64,000 nt of DNA from Streblospio benedicti (Eukaryota; Annelida; Polychaeta; Spionida; Spionidae): positions 36,962,772-37,026,771 of the forward strand of contig CM032660.1 in the NCBI GenBank assembly GCA_019095985.1, read 5' to 3'. Positions 1 to 12,780 of the stretch are shown piece by piece; the stretch's first letter is position 1, and the number at the start of each line of letters is the position of its first letter. A model generated the notes under the pieces. The model had not been told where the DNA came from and did not search any database. It saw only the letters and a program-made list of their open reading frames with translations. Made by a program: the position numbers and the translations under genes.

Positions 1-1496
1 TTAACAGGTTTACCCATGCTAGGTACTTGTTTTCAATGTGACAGTACTTTTCCCCAGCGACGACCGTTAAACTATTTATCACACTTCATGTAATGTAATG
101 ACAATGCTATTGCGTTGTAATAAACATTCCCCACGGTGATTAAAACACACTTAAGCACATTGTTTTTGCAATTGTATTCTCAAAATGACTGTAATGGGAC
201 GTGATGGTTTTCAGAAATCCGTGTTATACCAGAAATGCATAAACGTTTACAGTTTGGTCTTGGTCTGGAACGTGTCATCATCAATCAACTTCTCAACAAA
301 CGAGACCTATAGGAGAAACATCAGAATTGAATGTGCATGGGAAACAATGCCCGTGAGTTACAAATATGATAATTACAAGGGAGACGCGGGCTATTTATAA
401 CGGCAATGGCATTGCGCATGATCGATGTTGCGTGTCGACGGCACGTGACAAATGATATAATGCACATACGTAGGATTATTCAGATTCGACATCGCAACTA
501 AGTATTATTTTGCACAGCACAAACAAAACCTTCTCCAGAATAAAGTAGAAATGATATAATCATTCGTGTGGATTCTGCATGCTTTGAAAACAAGTAGCAC
601 GTGTTTAACCGATGATGTTCATGGGCGAAATATACGTCACAGTGACAGCGCACGTATGCACTATAAAGCATGCAAAGTGGCCTTGTGAAGCTTAACAATA
701 ATATCACGCCATGACTCTATTATACACACGCGGCTCCTTTCTAACATAATGTTTGATTTGCTTCCCCATTTAGTACGGTTCTGTTGCTGCTCGAATCTTG
801 ATTGACATCTCTACTACACCTGTACGGCTTGGAAAGAGCTGAAGACCTCGACCATAGGTCAAAACAGGCCCGTAGCCAGGGTAGGTGGCGCTAGGAGGAT
901 GGGGTGGGGGTTCAGCTGAACCCCCCCTTTTTTTTAGCTGAATCCCGCCCCCCCCCCCTTATCCAAACTGAACCTCCCTTCCCTCCTGTGGAAAACAACG
1001 ATGGCATATCCAAAGGTTTGCTGGGACATTGACTCTCCTTTGCGATCATCAAATCTCCAAGTTTTTGATTAAATTGTTTTCTATAGGATGTTTGAAGAAT
1101 AATTTCAGAGGAAATCCGCATTCCATTTTTAGAAATCTCCCTGGGGGAGTTAAATGTAGGCTCATAGAATTGCATTCATGTGATTAGACTTTCATAAATA
1201 TATAAACTTTTTTTTTTAATTTAGTCCCAACACCAGCTTTAGCTGGTACAGGGTCTATCTGTTTTTTCAAAATGCATTAACCTATGTCGAACATGTTGAA
1301 GAAAACTACCGAATGTTATGATCCCAAATTTTCTGATCCTATCCCTAGATGAGACCGGACATTTTTTGTGTTACTAGGACCTATAAAATGTATTTATTTC
1401 TGCATGATATACACCCAACAATTACAAAAAATATTAATACAATTGTTTTATTTTATTTTATTATTATTCTTGTGGGGCTGTTTTGTGTATTTTTGT
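1..1496. other. Gene-free stretch
   Basis: No ORF here has family resemblance or coding character. The stretch holds short homopolymer-rich patches (C- and G-runs near 905-960) of the kind seen at degraded repeat ends. I see nothing else to annotate. Confidence 0.6.
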
Positions 1497-2008
1497 GTAT
1501 TTTTTGGGGTTTTTTTTGTTTTTTTTTTTTTGGGGGGGGGGGAGCTGAGTTGGGAGGTATCTTTAGGGGCGTCACAATATTACATACTTAGGACTACATA
1601 ACCAACTAGATCAAAAGTGCTCAGAGAGCACAGCGTCGCAAGAGGAAGATTGACCCATGGGCAGTAAAGATGTTTGCATTGCAATCAAAGCAGAAAAAGT
1701 CTTACTTGATGCGTGACTCATCCTACATCTATGTTGTTGGCATTGGATTGCAGGCGCTTTGTAAACATGGCTCAAGTAAATATCTATTGCCCATGAGTCG
1801 ACATTAATATGGTAACACTGTGCTCTCTGAGCACTTTTATTCCAATATAACCACTATGCCAATTCGATGGTCATGTTTCGAACAGTATTGAAACTATAGT
1901 GGAAAAATAGAAAGAAAAATAATTAAAATGGCCCTCTGAAAGGTTAACTCTAATTGGCAAAGTGCCAAAATTAAATACACAGTTGATGTTCAGTGGGCAT
2001 GTAAGCAT
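1497..2008. repeat. ~510 bp direct repeat, copy 1
   Basis: This segment runs from a T-rich/G-run block through a fixed series of landmarks to GGGCATGTAAGCAT. It recurs almost unchanged in the same orientation at 2745-3275. The copies differ by scattered substitutions and small indels, so the duplication is fairly recent. It contains a small inverted-repeat element at 1613-1838. Confidence 0.85.
1613..1838. mobile_element. MITE-like element with self-palindromic terminal repeats (copy 1)
   Basis: The left end reads AAAAGTGCTCAGAGAGCAC and the right end is its reverse complement, about 225 bp apart. Each terminal repeat is itself a palindrome (GTGCTC-AGA-GAGCAC). There is no coding capacity. 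No clear target-site duplication is visible, because the flanks belong to the larger duplicated segment. A non-autonomous DNA transposon is the best guess; the superfamily is not assignable. Confidence 0.55.
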
Positions 2009-2246
2009 TGTACAAACTTTGAATGCTTTCTCATAAGCATCAACAAAACTATTGCAGAAAATGTTGAAAATGGACCTAAATGCCACTATGGAAAGCACAC
2101 TTTAATTGGCAAAGTGCCCAAAATCGAATCACTTCGGTGTCGTGTCATACCAAATAGTTGTGTAAACCTTGAACAAAATGGGGCGAAGCATAAAAGCTCT
2201 AGCTTGTCCGGAGACAAACATACATACATACAAACAAACGAAACAC

Positions 2247-2270
2247 AAGGCTTTCGCTTCAGCTGCTGAA
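2247..2270. repeat. Short perfect palindrome
   Basis: CGCTTCAGCTGCTGAAGCG is a perfect palindrome just after a CATA-rich run (2218-2240). The arrangement resembles the end of a short interspersed element, but nothing else supports one. Confidence 0.4.
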
Positions 2271-2744
2271 GCGACGCAATAACGTCGAGTAAGATATATG
2301 CAAAAAGATCTGATGAAAGGTTTACTTACATTGATTCTATTAGCAGTTCCTGATTTTTTGCGTCCTTGAATGATTGTAATAATTACTAATAGCTGCTTAA
2401 TCGTGAATCCCTGTTTTATTTAAAACATACAATTCTGAGAACACAAAAATTAGTCCTGGGCATAATACAACTTATCATTCACCACTTCTGATGTACAGCC
2501 TACTGGACATATGAATTCGTGTTCCCTGTTCTAGCTAAAATATGCACAGTTTTGTTTTCTCAGAACTGCCAATGGTTTTCATAGAACAAGGAAGAGTAAA
2601 TAACCCTAACCCTAAACACCCCCTCTCACCAAGCAGCAAGCAGTCATGCTGATGACACATGAACATTGAGACAGTCGGTCGTTAAATTTACTCGTCCTCA
2701 AAATGACGGATAGTTTGCTGCAAACGACAAATTGTCGTATATTT

Positions 2745-3275
2745 TTTTTGTGTTTTTTTTTGTTTTTTTGTTTTTTTTGTTTGTTTTTTGTTTTTTTTTT
2801 GGGGGGGAGAGCTGAGTTGGGAGGTATCTTTAGGGGCGTCACAATATTACATACTTAGGACTACATAGCCAACTAGATCAAAAGTGCTCAGAGAGCACAG
2901 CGTCGCTAGAGCAAGATTGACCCATGGGCAGTAACGATGTTTGCTTTGCAATCAAAGCAGAAAAAAGTCTTACTTGATGCGTGACTCATCCTACATCTAT
3001 GTTGTTGGTATTGGATTGCAGGCGCTTTCTAAACATGGCTAAAGTAAATATCTATTGCCCATGAGTCGACATTAATATGGTAACACTGTGCTCACTGAGC
3101 ACTTTTATTCCAATATAACCACTATTCCAATTCGATGGTCATGTTTCGAACAGTATTGAAACTATAGTGGAAAAATAGAAAGAAAAATAATTAAAATGGC
3201 CCTCTGAAAGGTTAACTCTAATTGGCAAAGTGCCAAAATTAAATACAGTTGATGTTCAGTGGGCATGTAAGCATG
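2745..3275. repeat. ~510 bp direct repeat, copy 2
   Basis: Same-orientation copy of 1497-2008, starting in the T-rich/G-run block. It ends in an 8-base tandem (GTAAGCAT, about three to four units at 3264-3287) that is present only once in copy 1. Confidence 0.85.
2880..3106. mobile_element. MITE-like element with self-palindromic terminal repeats (copy 2)
   Basis: Second copy of the element at 1613-1838. The left terminal repeat is identical. The right one carries a single substitution inside its palindrome. It was duplicated with the surrounding segment rather than transposed independently. Confidence 0.55.
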
Positions 3276-3492
3276 TAAGCATGTAAGTAGCCAAATTAAA
3301 AAATATATAACAATTCCATGAACGTGAATTGCGTTTTGGTACCACTGTTAAGGTTCTTGAGAACATCCATGTGGTGCCCTCTAGTGGCAAGCAATGGCAA
3401 GCAATAAAACTACTGCCACACAGTGCTGCCACCTGTTAGCTTATTGATCATAACAGTGACCTGCTGGCTAAACATTGCATAAGTAGTAAAAT

Positions 3493-3628
3493 TGACACAA
3501 ATATTTTTTATAATAAAATCTCGCCTGAAGATGTGTGTTAATATTATTTTTTTCCATTATTATAAATTATTATCTATCAGTGAGCAAAGTTTTGTAATGA
3601 TTCACAAAGCTTTTTTTTTTTTACTAGA
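3493..3628. repeat. ~130 bp direct repeat, copy 1
   Basis: The block beginning GACACAAATATTTTTTATAA and ending in a T-run followed by ACTAGA recurs at 4062-4192 in the same orientation with a few differences. It is non-coding. Confidence 0.8.
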
Positions 3629-4061
3629 AACGCATCTATGGATAACACTTGGATTGATGCTCTTTCTTAGTAATTTTATTCTATAGCACTTTATATATGC
3701 ATTTGATACCTAATTATAGTTTAATTATCTTATTAAAGTCACTGATTTAATGTTCAAATAACCATAACCAATATTTATTCTGGCATTATAACAATATATT
3801 GTGTGTAAATCTAAGTGCATATACTTATTTACTGTAATATCACATGTTGAGGATATTAGATACCTTTCTTTAAATAATTATATCTCAAAAACTAGCCTGA
3901 AGAGGTATCATTATTTTGCTATTTTTTGATAGTATATAGTTTAAGCTTGAAGGGAAAATTAGTTTTACAGCAATTCACATGAAAGTTGTTTTAGAAATTG
4001 CAGATTGAATTGCGACAGGTCAGCCATTCCTTTCATTCGCATTGTAATATATCACAAAAAT

Positions 4062-4192
4062 ATTGACACAAATATTTTTTTATAATAAAATCTAGCCTGA
4101 AGATGTGTGTTAATATTTTTTTCCATTATTATAAATTATTATCTATCAGTGAGCAAAGTTTTGTGATGATTCACAAAACTTTTTTTACTAGA
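4062..4192. repeat. ~130 bp direct repeat, copy 2
   Basis: Direct copy of 3493-3628 about 570 bp downstream, differing by small T-run length changes and single substitutions. Confidence 0.8.
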
Positions 4193-7100
4193 CATTCTCA
4201 TCAACCTTAATCGACTAGCTGGCATGGCTTTTGCAATAGATTACCATTTGTTCTACAAAGCAGATCACAAGCAAAACGTAAAAAGAAAGTGTATCAATGT
4301 GCCAATTAAATAAAATTACACTAAAAAGCAAAATGGATGGTGATAAAACTATGACTTTGCATATAAATAGAACACGTGATATTCTTTTAGAATGCAAAGT
4401 GGAAAGTGATGTAGTGTATCACGCTGGTGAAAGATACCTATTTTAAAACATTTATACTGCTGATATAAAATAAGTTTTAAACTGGTGTTTGGTATGTTTA
4501 GTTCGCAGGTGTCATGCTGACATTTTTATATAAAAAATAAAGGGCAACTTACAGCTACAGTGTTCCCATTACATTTATAACATTTTCATAAAAACGAAAC
4601 TGAAATGGCACGGCAGAGTGAGGGTGTCTGTGGAACTATTAAAATAAGCAGTGTAGCCACATGGTTCTTCGCCATACAATAGAATAGAACAGAATAGAAT
4701 AATAGAAACATTTACTTCTGACCAATTCCATAGAAAAAATATGAAAAACATACACATACATAAGAATAATAAAAAATGCACATAACATCATAGGTTTTTT
4801 CGTGGATCTTGGATAATGCCAGCAGGCATGTAGAGTCTTAACTAAAATGTTATCACACGTTTCAATTCTATTTTTAAAATTGAATGTGTACTTTCTAATG
4901 CCTATAACATTAAAAGCATTAATATTGTTCAATAGCATATTAGAGTCTAAATGAAACACAAGTTGCGTGTGAAAACAAGAACGCACTAATTAATAAAGCA
5001 TGTTGGGCAATAACCATTTCATCTATAATGGAATTTTATTCTCCTTTTATTTACCCGTTTTTAGCATTGTACGATTTGTTACATGTGTTCCTATGTGCAA
5101 GAAAATATGCTCGTGTGTGTGAATGGAATTGGCATGGATTCATGTGATTACAATACGTAAGCTGCAGAAAGTAGGACGGGTTTGATTTTTATAGGATATT
5201 TCATTCGTTTTAAGCCCAAGTGTAAGTGGCATGCCATTAAATATACAATAAAATAAAGTTTAATCATTAGTGCCTCGTAAAAAAATGACTTTCTACCAAA
5301 ATGGGCTATAACAATGATTTGTAATAATTATGCAAGATGTCGTTATCACGTGAGGAATGGGGTGGAGGACACATTGCTGGTGACACGTGGCGAGTAACAA
5401 GTGCTATATCTGTCCACAGCCTTGATTATAAACATATACAATCCAAGATTCATTAATTCTAGTTCGTATGTGATATAAGTTGTAGTCTTTCTAACCTGAA
5501 CCACTAGCTACATCCCATCAGCTGCTATCTAAAAATACTTCCCATGGTGTGTTAATCTTAATTCAACATAATAAACAATGTTCACGAGCATGCTTTGTGG
5601 CCAAGAATACAGACATTCCTGACTAAATGTAGCTTTAGAAACATTGTCCTAATATGATCCTGAATAGTCAGAATAATGTTTCCTGTAGTATGTAGTAGCA
5701 TGAATGAAAGTACTTCTACACAACCTATCATCAACTCCGACAAATAATGCTTTAGCGTCCTAAGATGAACGCCAAACGAAAGTACGCCTTTACCCAAACT
5801 CTATGGGCCCATTTGTATAGCACTCGCTGAGATAAAAGACCACTTCTGAATAGACTTAACTTACAAAAGGAATAATTGCCTCGTGCATATGCCTGTCGCC
5901 ACCCCATGAGATGCATTTATTCTCTAGGCCTGTGTATCCTGGGTACGGTAAGATGTTGGTGAGGAACAGCTTCTTGCTACGATACCGCCCTTTCGTGGCT
6001 CATAAATATGAATAATTCGTTAATTAACATATAAGTGTGCCTTGTTTCTGTCAGATTTTGTTGTAATTCTTTTTCACTGGATGAGGCATCAGGTTTATCT
6101 TGCCTTCTTACATAAAAGTGTTAGAATGTGGTAAAGGTCCAGATTGCTGGTAAATATCTTTAAAACACTGAGACGCACAAGTCCATTTGTGTTTGAAAGA
6201 AATGTAAGTCGTGGCAAATGCTACTCAATCACTTTGTAACTTTGTAATAACCACCCTCAAATTATAAATTACATAAATATACCAGTATGCCTGTTTTAAA
6301 ACGTGTGAGTAAGTTCTAGTTTTTAGGCTGCAATTAAGATTTATGACCATGGGGAACACAAAACATAAACCATGGTTGGTGCAAATTATTTATGGTGGTA
6401 CCATAGGTTTTTCATGCTCAAACTGAACTTTTCAATAAAATGTCTGACATTTACCACCACACACAGTGGTTGCGTTACAAGAAATGTTTGCTGTTCAGAA
6501 TCGTTAAACATGGTGAGATGCATGCTAACTAGACATTGTAACGATGGTAAACCACTCTATGTCATATGAATTATTCAACGTAACAAACTGTCCCTGTATT
6601 CCATCTTATCACAAACAACGCACTGCATGTTTGGAAAGTGTTGAGACTATCAGGTATTGCCATGTGAATTTATACATACAAATGTGATGGGTGTTGCATT
6701 TTGTTTCTCTATATGTACACACCAATTTGTGTCTCAGTCACATTTTTGTAAGTTCTCAATCCCTCTATTGTCGGCTATGCACCGCATTTGAGTACACATG
6801 TTCTAAACACACGCATCCATTTCCACACGTTGGTACTGAAATCGAACCCGATGACGTCTGGTGTTAAGCCAACCATACGATTAAACAACACATCGAACGT
6901 ACTAGTCTATATTGTAAGAAAGATGTGCATATTAACACATATGATAGATTCACGTCTTATCACACAATTGAACGAGATCCACCGACCCGTATGGTGGTAG
7001 AAAGCACCAGGCAGTACAAAAACGCTCTCCACTATCAGACAAAGGCAGCTGTCTGCTCAGTGGTACTCCATGTACAGTCACATCCCTGAGGAGGTCTCTT

Positions 7101-10100
7101 GATGCTAGACAGGCATGAATGGATTGTTTAAAGAGATAAAGGTCTCAAAAATCCACGACCCTCACTAATAGAAAGAGGCGGTGTAAGTATACAGTTGGGC
7201 CTAAGTGGCTTTATATAAAAAGAAGTTCATTCAGTGAACAACATGTGGGTTATGTTTGGTGAGTAAATCATAACGTAGATTATGAGCAAATACCACGCGT
7301 CTGGGTCATTTTGTGTACGTTGCTTTGCAGTGATTGGATTATACTGATGTGTATAAATGGGGCCTTCTGGGATGAGCTCTGCTTTGCAGGGCATTACATT
7401 ATGTGTTTGCGTGGAACTGGTGGCTTAGTGAATAACCAATGGGGTTACTGCCGGGAACGTCATGTTAACTTTCAGTAAAAGGCCGTCTCTGGGTGTATAA
7501 AACATCTGAAGATATGATCGGTGTAAATCCATTTGTTTGGAGATTTATCAGACAATCAATATACCACATATTAGTCAGCGAAACCACTTTTAATTAGGCA
7601 TATTAGTAAACAAAATAGCCCCCCCCCCCCACACACAGCAAAACCATGGGCCTCATCACAATCATCACAATCACGCCAGGCCTAATTCACTTACAGTGAG
7701 ATACGTGAACCGCAGACGGCGGTGCCAACAAATATGGCATCGGTTCTCCCGCGGGATGTGTGATGGACAGAGTCTTACAGCAGCTGCAACTAACAGCACC
7801 AAGCTCTTGTGTGAGTGCACTTTGGCGCAATCTTTCTATCAATGCCAATGGTTGACCCTAACGCCTCTAACCATTCATTAGCGATGGTGGACACATGGAG
7901 CACTTTATTACAGACACCACCACTCGTTTCAACTCGTGATCCTCAGGAAAACAAATATCAAAATATATTTCAGTCATATCTAATTCAACCACAATAAAGG
8001 CTGCATCAGCTATCCCTGGCTCCTTTAAACTACGTCCTCTCCAACAGCCCCATATACGGACTGACATTTGTCAAATACGTTTCACTTTAGGCACAAGAGA
8101 ATAACGTAACGAACACCCACTGTACGTTTTCTTAATGCATCTTCTAAAGAACAAGGATATTCTTTCACTCTGTTTGGATGCGTACATGAGAATGATTAGG
8201 AGTGGTGTACATTTTGTCACGCTCAACAAATGTGGAACATTGTTTCTCTTAGGAGAAAAAAAAGAGGGGGGGGGGGTGTTCAAGTTTCTGATATTTCATT
8301 TTTTTGTTCTTGGTCTAAGATTGTTTCACATGTGCTAAAACGTTTTATGTCAGAATTTAACTATTTATATTTAAATTTGGGGTTTGGGTTTATACAATTT
8401 GATATTATGGTTGATATTCCTTATTAATTAATAAATGTTATTTTATGGCATATATAAGCAATATTTGAATAAATACCGCGAAATACTGTGTAGATGTTCT
8501 TTAATTATGTCAAACATCGGATATTTCCACTTTTGGGTGATGGGGGTGGAGGTAAAAAAGAGAACAATGTTCCACTTCGGCGCATCGTGCTGTACCAGTT
8601 GTCCATTCACATCACATTAGATTCTGTTTACACAGATGTGATTTGATCTAATGATTAGAATGGTTTTGCGGAATATGTATGCAAATATCTTCATCATCCC
8701 TTACAGAGTCAGGAAAAGAGCCTACATTTACGTTCAAAGAGGTCGCCAAAGATGTAGCTAAGAATTTTCTGTGGTTATTAAATATGCGTAGATATGGAAA
8801 CAAAACCGCATCGGTAATTTGCTTTGAGTCTAAAGATTGTTGCTTACCACGGGTGTGCTAGTGTTCTTTGGAATGAGTACAACTAAGTTAAGTCCAATTG
8901 TGTTGTACGTCAAATCATTAATAATGCAAAATCTGAACCTGATCTGGCAGCAAAGTGCTGAGCTTACAGATGTGAATATTGATAATCTCTTTTCTTTATC
9001 CCTTTTATCACATTTAAGCACCTTACCGAGAGTCTGGAAGAAACAACAAAAAATGTTTTTGTTGTGGGCAGATAAACAAACAGATTGTATCTTCAGCCTA
9101 GAGGGACACACACACGTAAAGTAATGAAATGAGTTTAAAATAGATATTGGACAAAAGTAAGAACAGACAATGTGTTTGGTGCATGTGCATTACATATTCA
9201 TTACAAAGCAACATATAATAGGCCTACGCTGCGAATGAAGAGTTAATAAGAATCTATGGACTGTGACACCTGCTCGTTCCATGCTGTACTCTGTATAGTT
9301 GTGAAATCTCCCTGCAGCCGTTTCATTTCTAGTTACGATGACGTATTAGTAGCTCTACCGCGCGTAGCTTTAAAATGTAAAGTCGTGAGAACAAGACTTG
9401 AATCACGACTATAAAACACCACATTTACTTTTTCATTTAGCTTTAGTGACATTGAAGAGCGCGTGATATCGAGGTGTATACGTGTAAAACTAAAGACTAA
9501 TGTATCACTTTAATCTAATATCCAATCAGTGTTTACAGGGGATATGCAAACACATCCTTATGGACAGATAACAGAACAATTAACCTTTAGATCTGAAATA
9601 AGTTATGAGTTGCGCTATGACGTACATAATGAAGCATTTTATATCACCAAAATAACAAGACATCCTACATCTGTAGCACGTTCGGGAATTAATGGATACA
9701 ACATGTTCTAAATCCCTGTGAATCTGGAGGTGATTGTTTTGTTCTCTTGGAGACGTTTTTGCATACAGATTCGTCTAGAGTATGCCAGTACGTCGAAAGT
9801 GAGCAATATTGTAAATGAGGATGATTGTGATGGATTGGCGGAGTTTAAAGAGCAATCTACGTACAAAACACCATGATCATTGACTGTGGTTATACTGTCG
9901 TCATTGCTGGGAATAATCCATTAAATTCAATTATTAACCAGCTGCTTCCAAGTGCTCAAGCTAAGTGCCCAAATCGACGTTTTCCCTGTATTCTTGAGCA
10001 TGGCATTAGGGCGGTGTCAAGGACAACATCTGAGTCAAAGTTTTAAATATACGCGCCTTTTTCAGTTGCATAAGAAATAATCACTGTGAATATTCACAAT

Positions 10101-12243
10101 CCATGTTTTTGTAGAGTTCTACGTTTGATAAGGCTTTCAAAATGCCTATAACCCCCAATCAAGAGAAGACAATATTAACTTTTATTTTCTGGTATACTTT
10201 TCACGTAATCAGGCAATATGACGATACAATTAATAAGCATTAAGGAGATGATCCATTCCCGCATAATCTATGCTCTGCGCACGCGCCTGGTCGCTGTTGT
10301 GTACAGGGCAGATGTCCCAGAAAAAGGACGCTACGTTACTGGGACCCTGCAGTGATCAATTAATATAACATCAAAGCTAAAAGCATCCCACGCGCGGGTC
10401 GGTGCAGTCTCAGAGATGTAGTATACCCCCTCTACTTTAGGATCCTAGGACCCACTTAGAGGTTTTATAGCACGCCGTGTGTGATAGCTTCAAATGCCGT
10501 GGTCATTATGGCCGATGAAATAATCTCGTCTGAAGGTCAATACGTGTTAATTATACTCCACCAGTAAAAATGGGGATAAACGTGCGAAACATCGAGATAA
10601 TGATTGTTTTAAAATTATCATCGTATGAAGAATTCTTAGTGATTTTTAAGAAAAACTGGTGGCCATACAAATTCTAATGTCCCTTTTCACGGACGAGCGT
10701 TACATCACGTTAAAATCACTCTCCGCGCTACCTACGACTTTCTGATCCATATTTCGTTAATCACAGCTGCCCAAGCACAGTGACATCAGTAATTTAATTC
10801 TATCACACGAGCAATTTGGCATCATTACATAGTGCGAGCTAATGGCTCGTGAGGGATAATTGCATCAGAGCCTTTATGACCTTTGCTCGAAACACATATA
10901 ACTTCATGAACATGACCACGTTGCAAAAGACTGTTATGGAGCAAACGATATCGTTTAAATGTAGCAACGCATTAGCATTACTTTTTGCTACCATACTATG
11001 CTGCTTATGGCCATGGTGGATAGCGTGTTTTTTCTTTTTTTTTAAAAGAAGTTTTTAGATGTTTGTGTTTTGTCATATGAACGTACAGTGATAATTCTTT
11101 CGCAAGGACAATCATACTGTAGAACAACATAACCGACCATCCAAGTGCCCAGGACTCATTGGTACCCACAATAATAAGTATTATGTTTCAAGAGGCACTT
11201 TGTTGTTTCACTATGTTTAGAGTTTCCATATATTTTGCACACTAAAATTCAATGATCTTTCAAGACAGATTTGAACTTTTCCAAGAATTTCCAAGAATTC
11301 ATGTGTTCCATGAGCCGGATATCATAGACATAGTGGATGAAGAAGGATCAATTTGTAATGTAGATCAATGGTGTTACACAACACATAATAGAGACAGAGC
11401 CACCAGGTCCTGCAATAGTCCTAAAGTTCTCCTAGATTTTTCATTAAAATTATCCAGAAACATTGTATTGTACTGTGCTAACGTGAAATAACCTGGCCAC
11501 TCAAAAACCTACCAGTAAGCTAACAAGTACCGGTACTCAAATTTAACATTTACTGTATGACTGTAGCACCAACACATTCAAACGTTTGCAAAAATAACTA
11601 CGTCATTATTTCGATTTGGTGTCAGCTACTAGTCTATACAGTGTATGTATGATTTAAGTGTCAAATATGTCATTATATAATCATTTCAACGGTGACCTAA
11701 GTAGCGTGGTGATCAATCAACCAAAAGTAGTTATCATTAATGCATTCAACGTAACTTGCTCTTTACCCACCGGAAGAGAAGTTCCCACATGAAATTTACC
11801 TAATAAATAACCAATGTACCTTGGCAGCAATGCTCGAGAGAACGACTAAATGAGCTCAGTGGAAACTATGAATGCAGTGAAAAATGAGTTGGTAAATGCG
11901 GGAGGAGAGAATTATCAGAAGGCACAGCCCCCGTGAGTGAAAACCTGATGCTGGCCAGCATTTTTCATAAGAAATTATTGTCGAAACGCTCGGTCGTGTG
12001 ATCAGTCTAGAGCTTTCTTGAAGAATGCCAGGGACTCAGATGGCGTACTCATGTGCGTGAGGTCTGTGTCGTCCGTTACAGGGGTTCGGCGACGCAATGG
12101 CTAAAACGGGTGTAGTAAAAGCTACGTTATCCTATAGTCTGTTCTGTGTCGCAGATGCATGCGTTTGACGAATACGAATAGATGAATGCAAAAGTGAAAA
12201 CGCCCACGATGAAACTGATAAACTGCTAAATCAATGTAGAATG
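4193..12243. other. Gene-free stretch
   Basis: About 8 kb in which all reading frames are short (under 100 codons) and none shows a recognisable domain, splice-consistent exon or biased composition. There are C- and G-homopolymers near 7620 and 8268. I see no RNA gene. Confidence 0.55.
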
Positions 12244-12300
12244 CTTTCAAACTTCTCTCTCTCCCCCACACATCTTTTTAGCAAGCATATTTCTACCAAC
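12244..12300. repeat. Half copy of the foldback element at 51.9 kb
   Basis: This 57-base stretch (pyrimidine run, then ATCTTTTTAGCAAGCATATT and TCTACCAA) matches the left arm of the palindromic element at 51925-52044. It lacks the opposite arm and so is a solo arm of a dispersed foldback family. Confidence 0.7.
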
Positions 12301-12350
12301 GATAGACATAGCTGAAGACAGGTTTTACAACCCTAAGCTTCCATTTGACT

Positions 12351-12413
12351 GTGTCAAGTAGTCCTAGCGGGACTCGAACTCACGACCCCCAAGGTTGACT
12401 AACTATACCAATG
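12351..12413 (-). mobile_element. tRNA-like SINE fragment
   Basis: Read on the minus strand, the block contains GGTCGTGAGTTCGAGTCC, a good RNA polymerase III B box (GTTCGANTCC type) as in a tRNA T-arm. There is no complete cloverleaf, so a SINE head fragment is more likely than a tRNA gene. Confidence 0.5.
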
Positions 12414-12521
12414 TAAAATGGATGTCTAAAAATGTTACAATGCTACTTAAAAGACAATCTATTGTAAGCGAGATGAGAACCTAACTCCAATTACTCCCCA
12501 CTACCTGTCATCCTGCACGTT

Positions 12522-12780
12522 GCTGCACCGTGGTCGATCCAGGCTCCAGCATTGATCAGCACTGTCCGGGAGCGAGGCGGCCGGTCACCGCCGCCGCCGG
12601 CATGACAGAGACGGAGCGACCGGAAGCGCCGGACACGGAGCCGCCATACGTCACACCTCAACCAGGCACAGTCTTCATACTGGGCCAGCCACCGGTGTCA
12701 GTTTTCTTTATCCCAAAGCGCATGTAGCATTCCAAGATCGCGGTCTGTGCGTGTGCTTGTGTTCGCCAGATGTGGAAGGC
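12522..12780 (+). other. GC-rich, CpG-rich island
   Basis: This short block has far more G+C and many more CpG dinucleotides than the surrounding AT-rich DNA, including a GCCGCC-type cluster near 12585-12600. Such patches usually mark a promoter-linked first exon. It contains the small ORF at 12602-12727. Confidence 0.45.
12602..12727 (+). CDS. Candidate small coding exon, unknown function
   Basis: A 41-codon frame opens with ATG in the GC-rich island and encodes an acidic, proline-rich start (MTETERPEAPDTEPPYV) followed by a hydrophobic stretch around GTVFILGQPPVSVF. It could be the first coding exon of a longer gene using a GT near CCGGTGTCAG as donor, or chance coding in a CpG island. I do not recognise a family and found no partner exon in the window. 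Confidence 0.22.
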   Translation: MTETERPEAPDTEPPYVTPQPGTVFILGQPPVSVFFIPKRM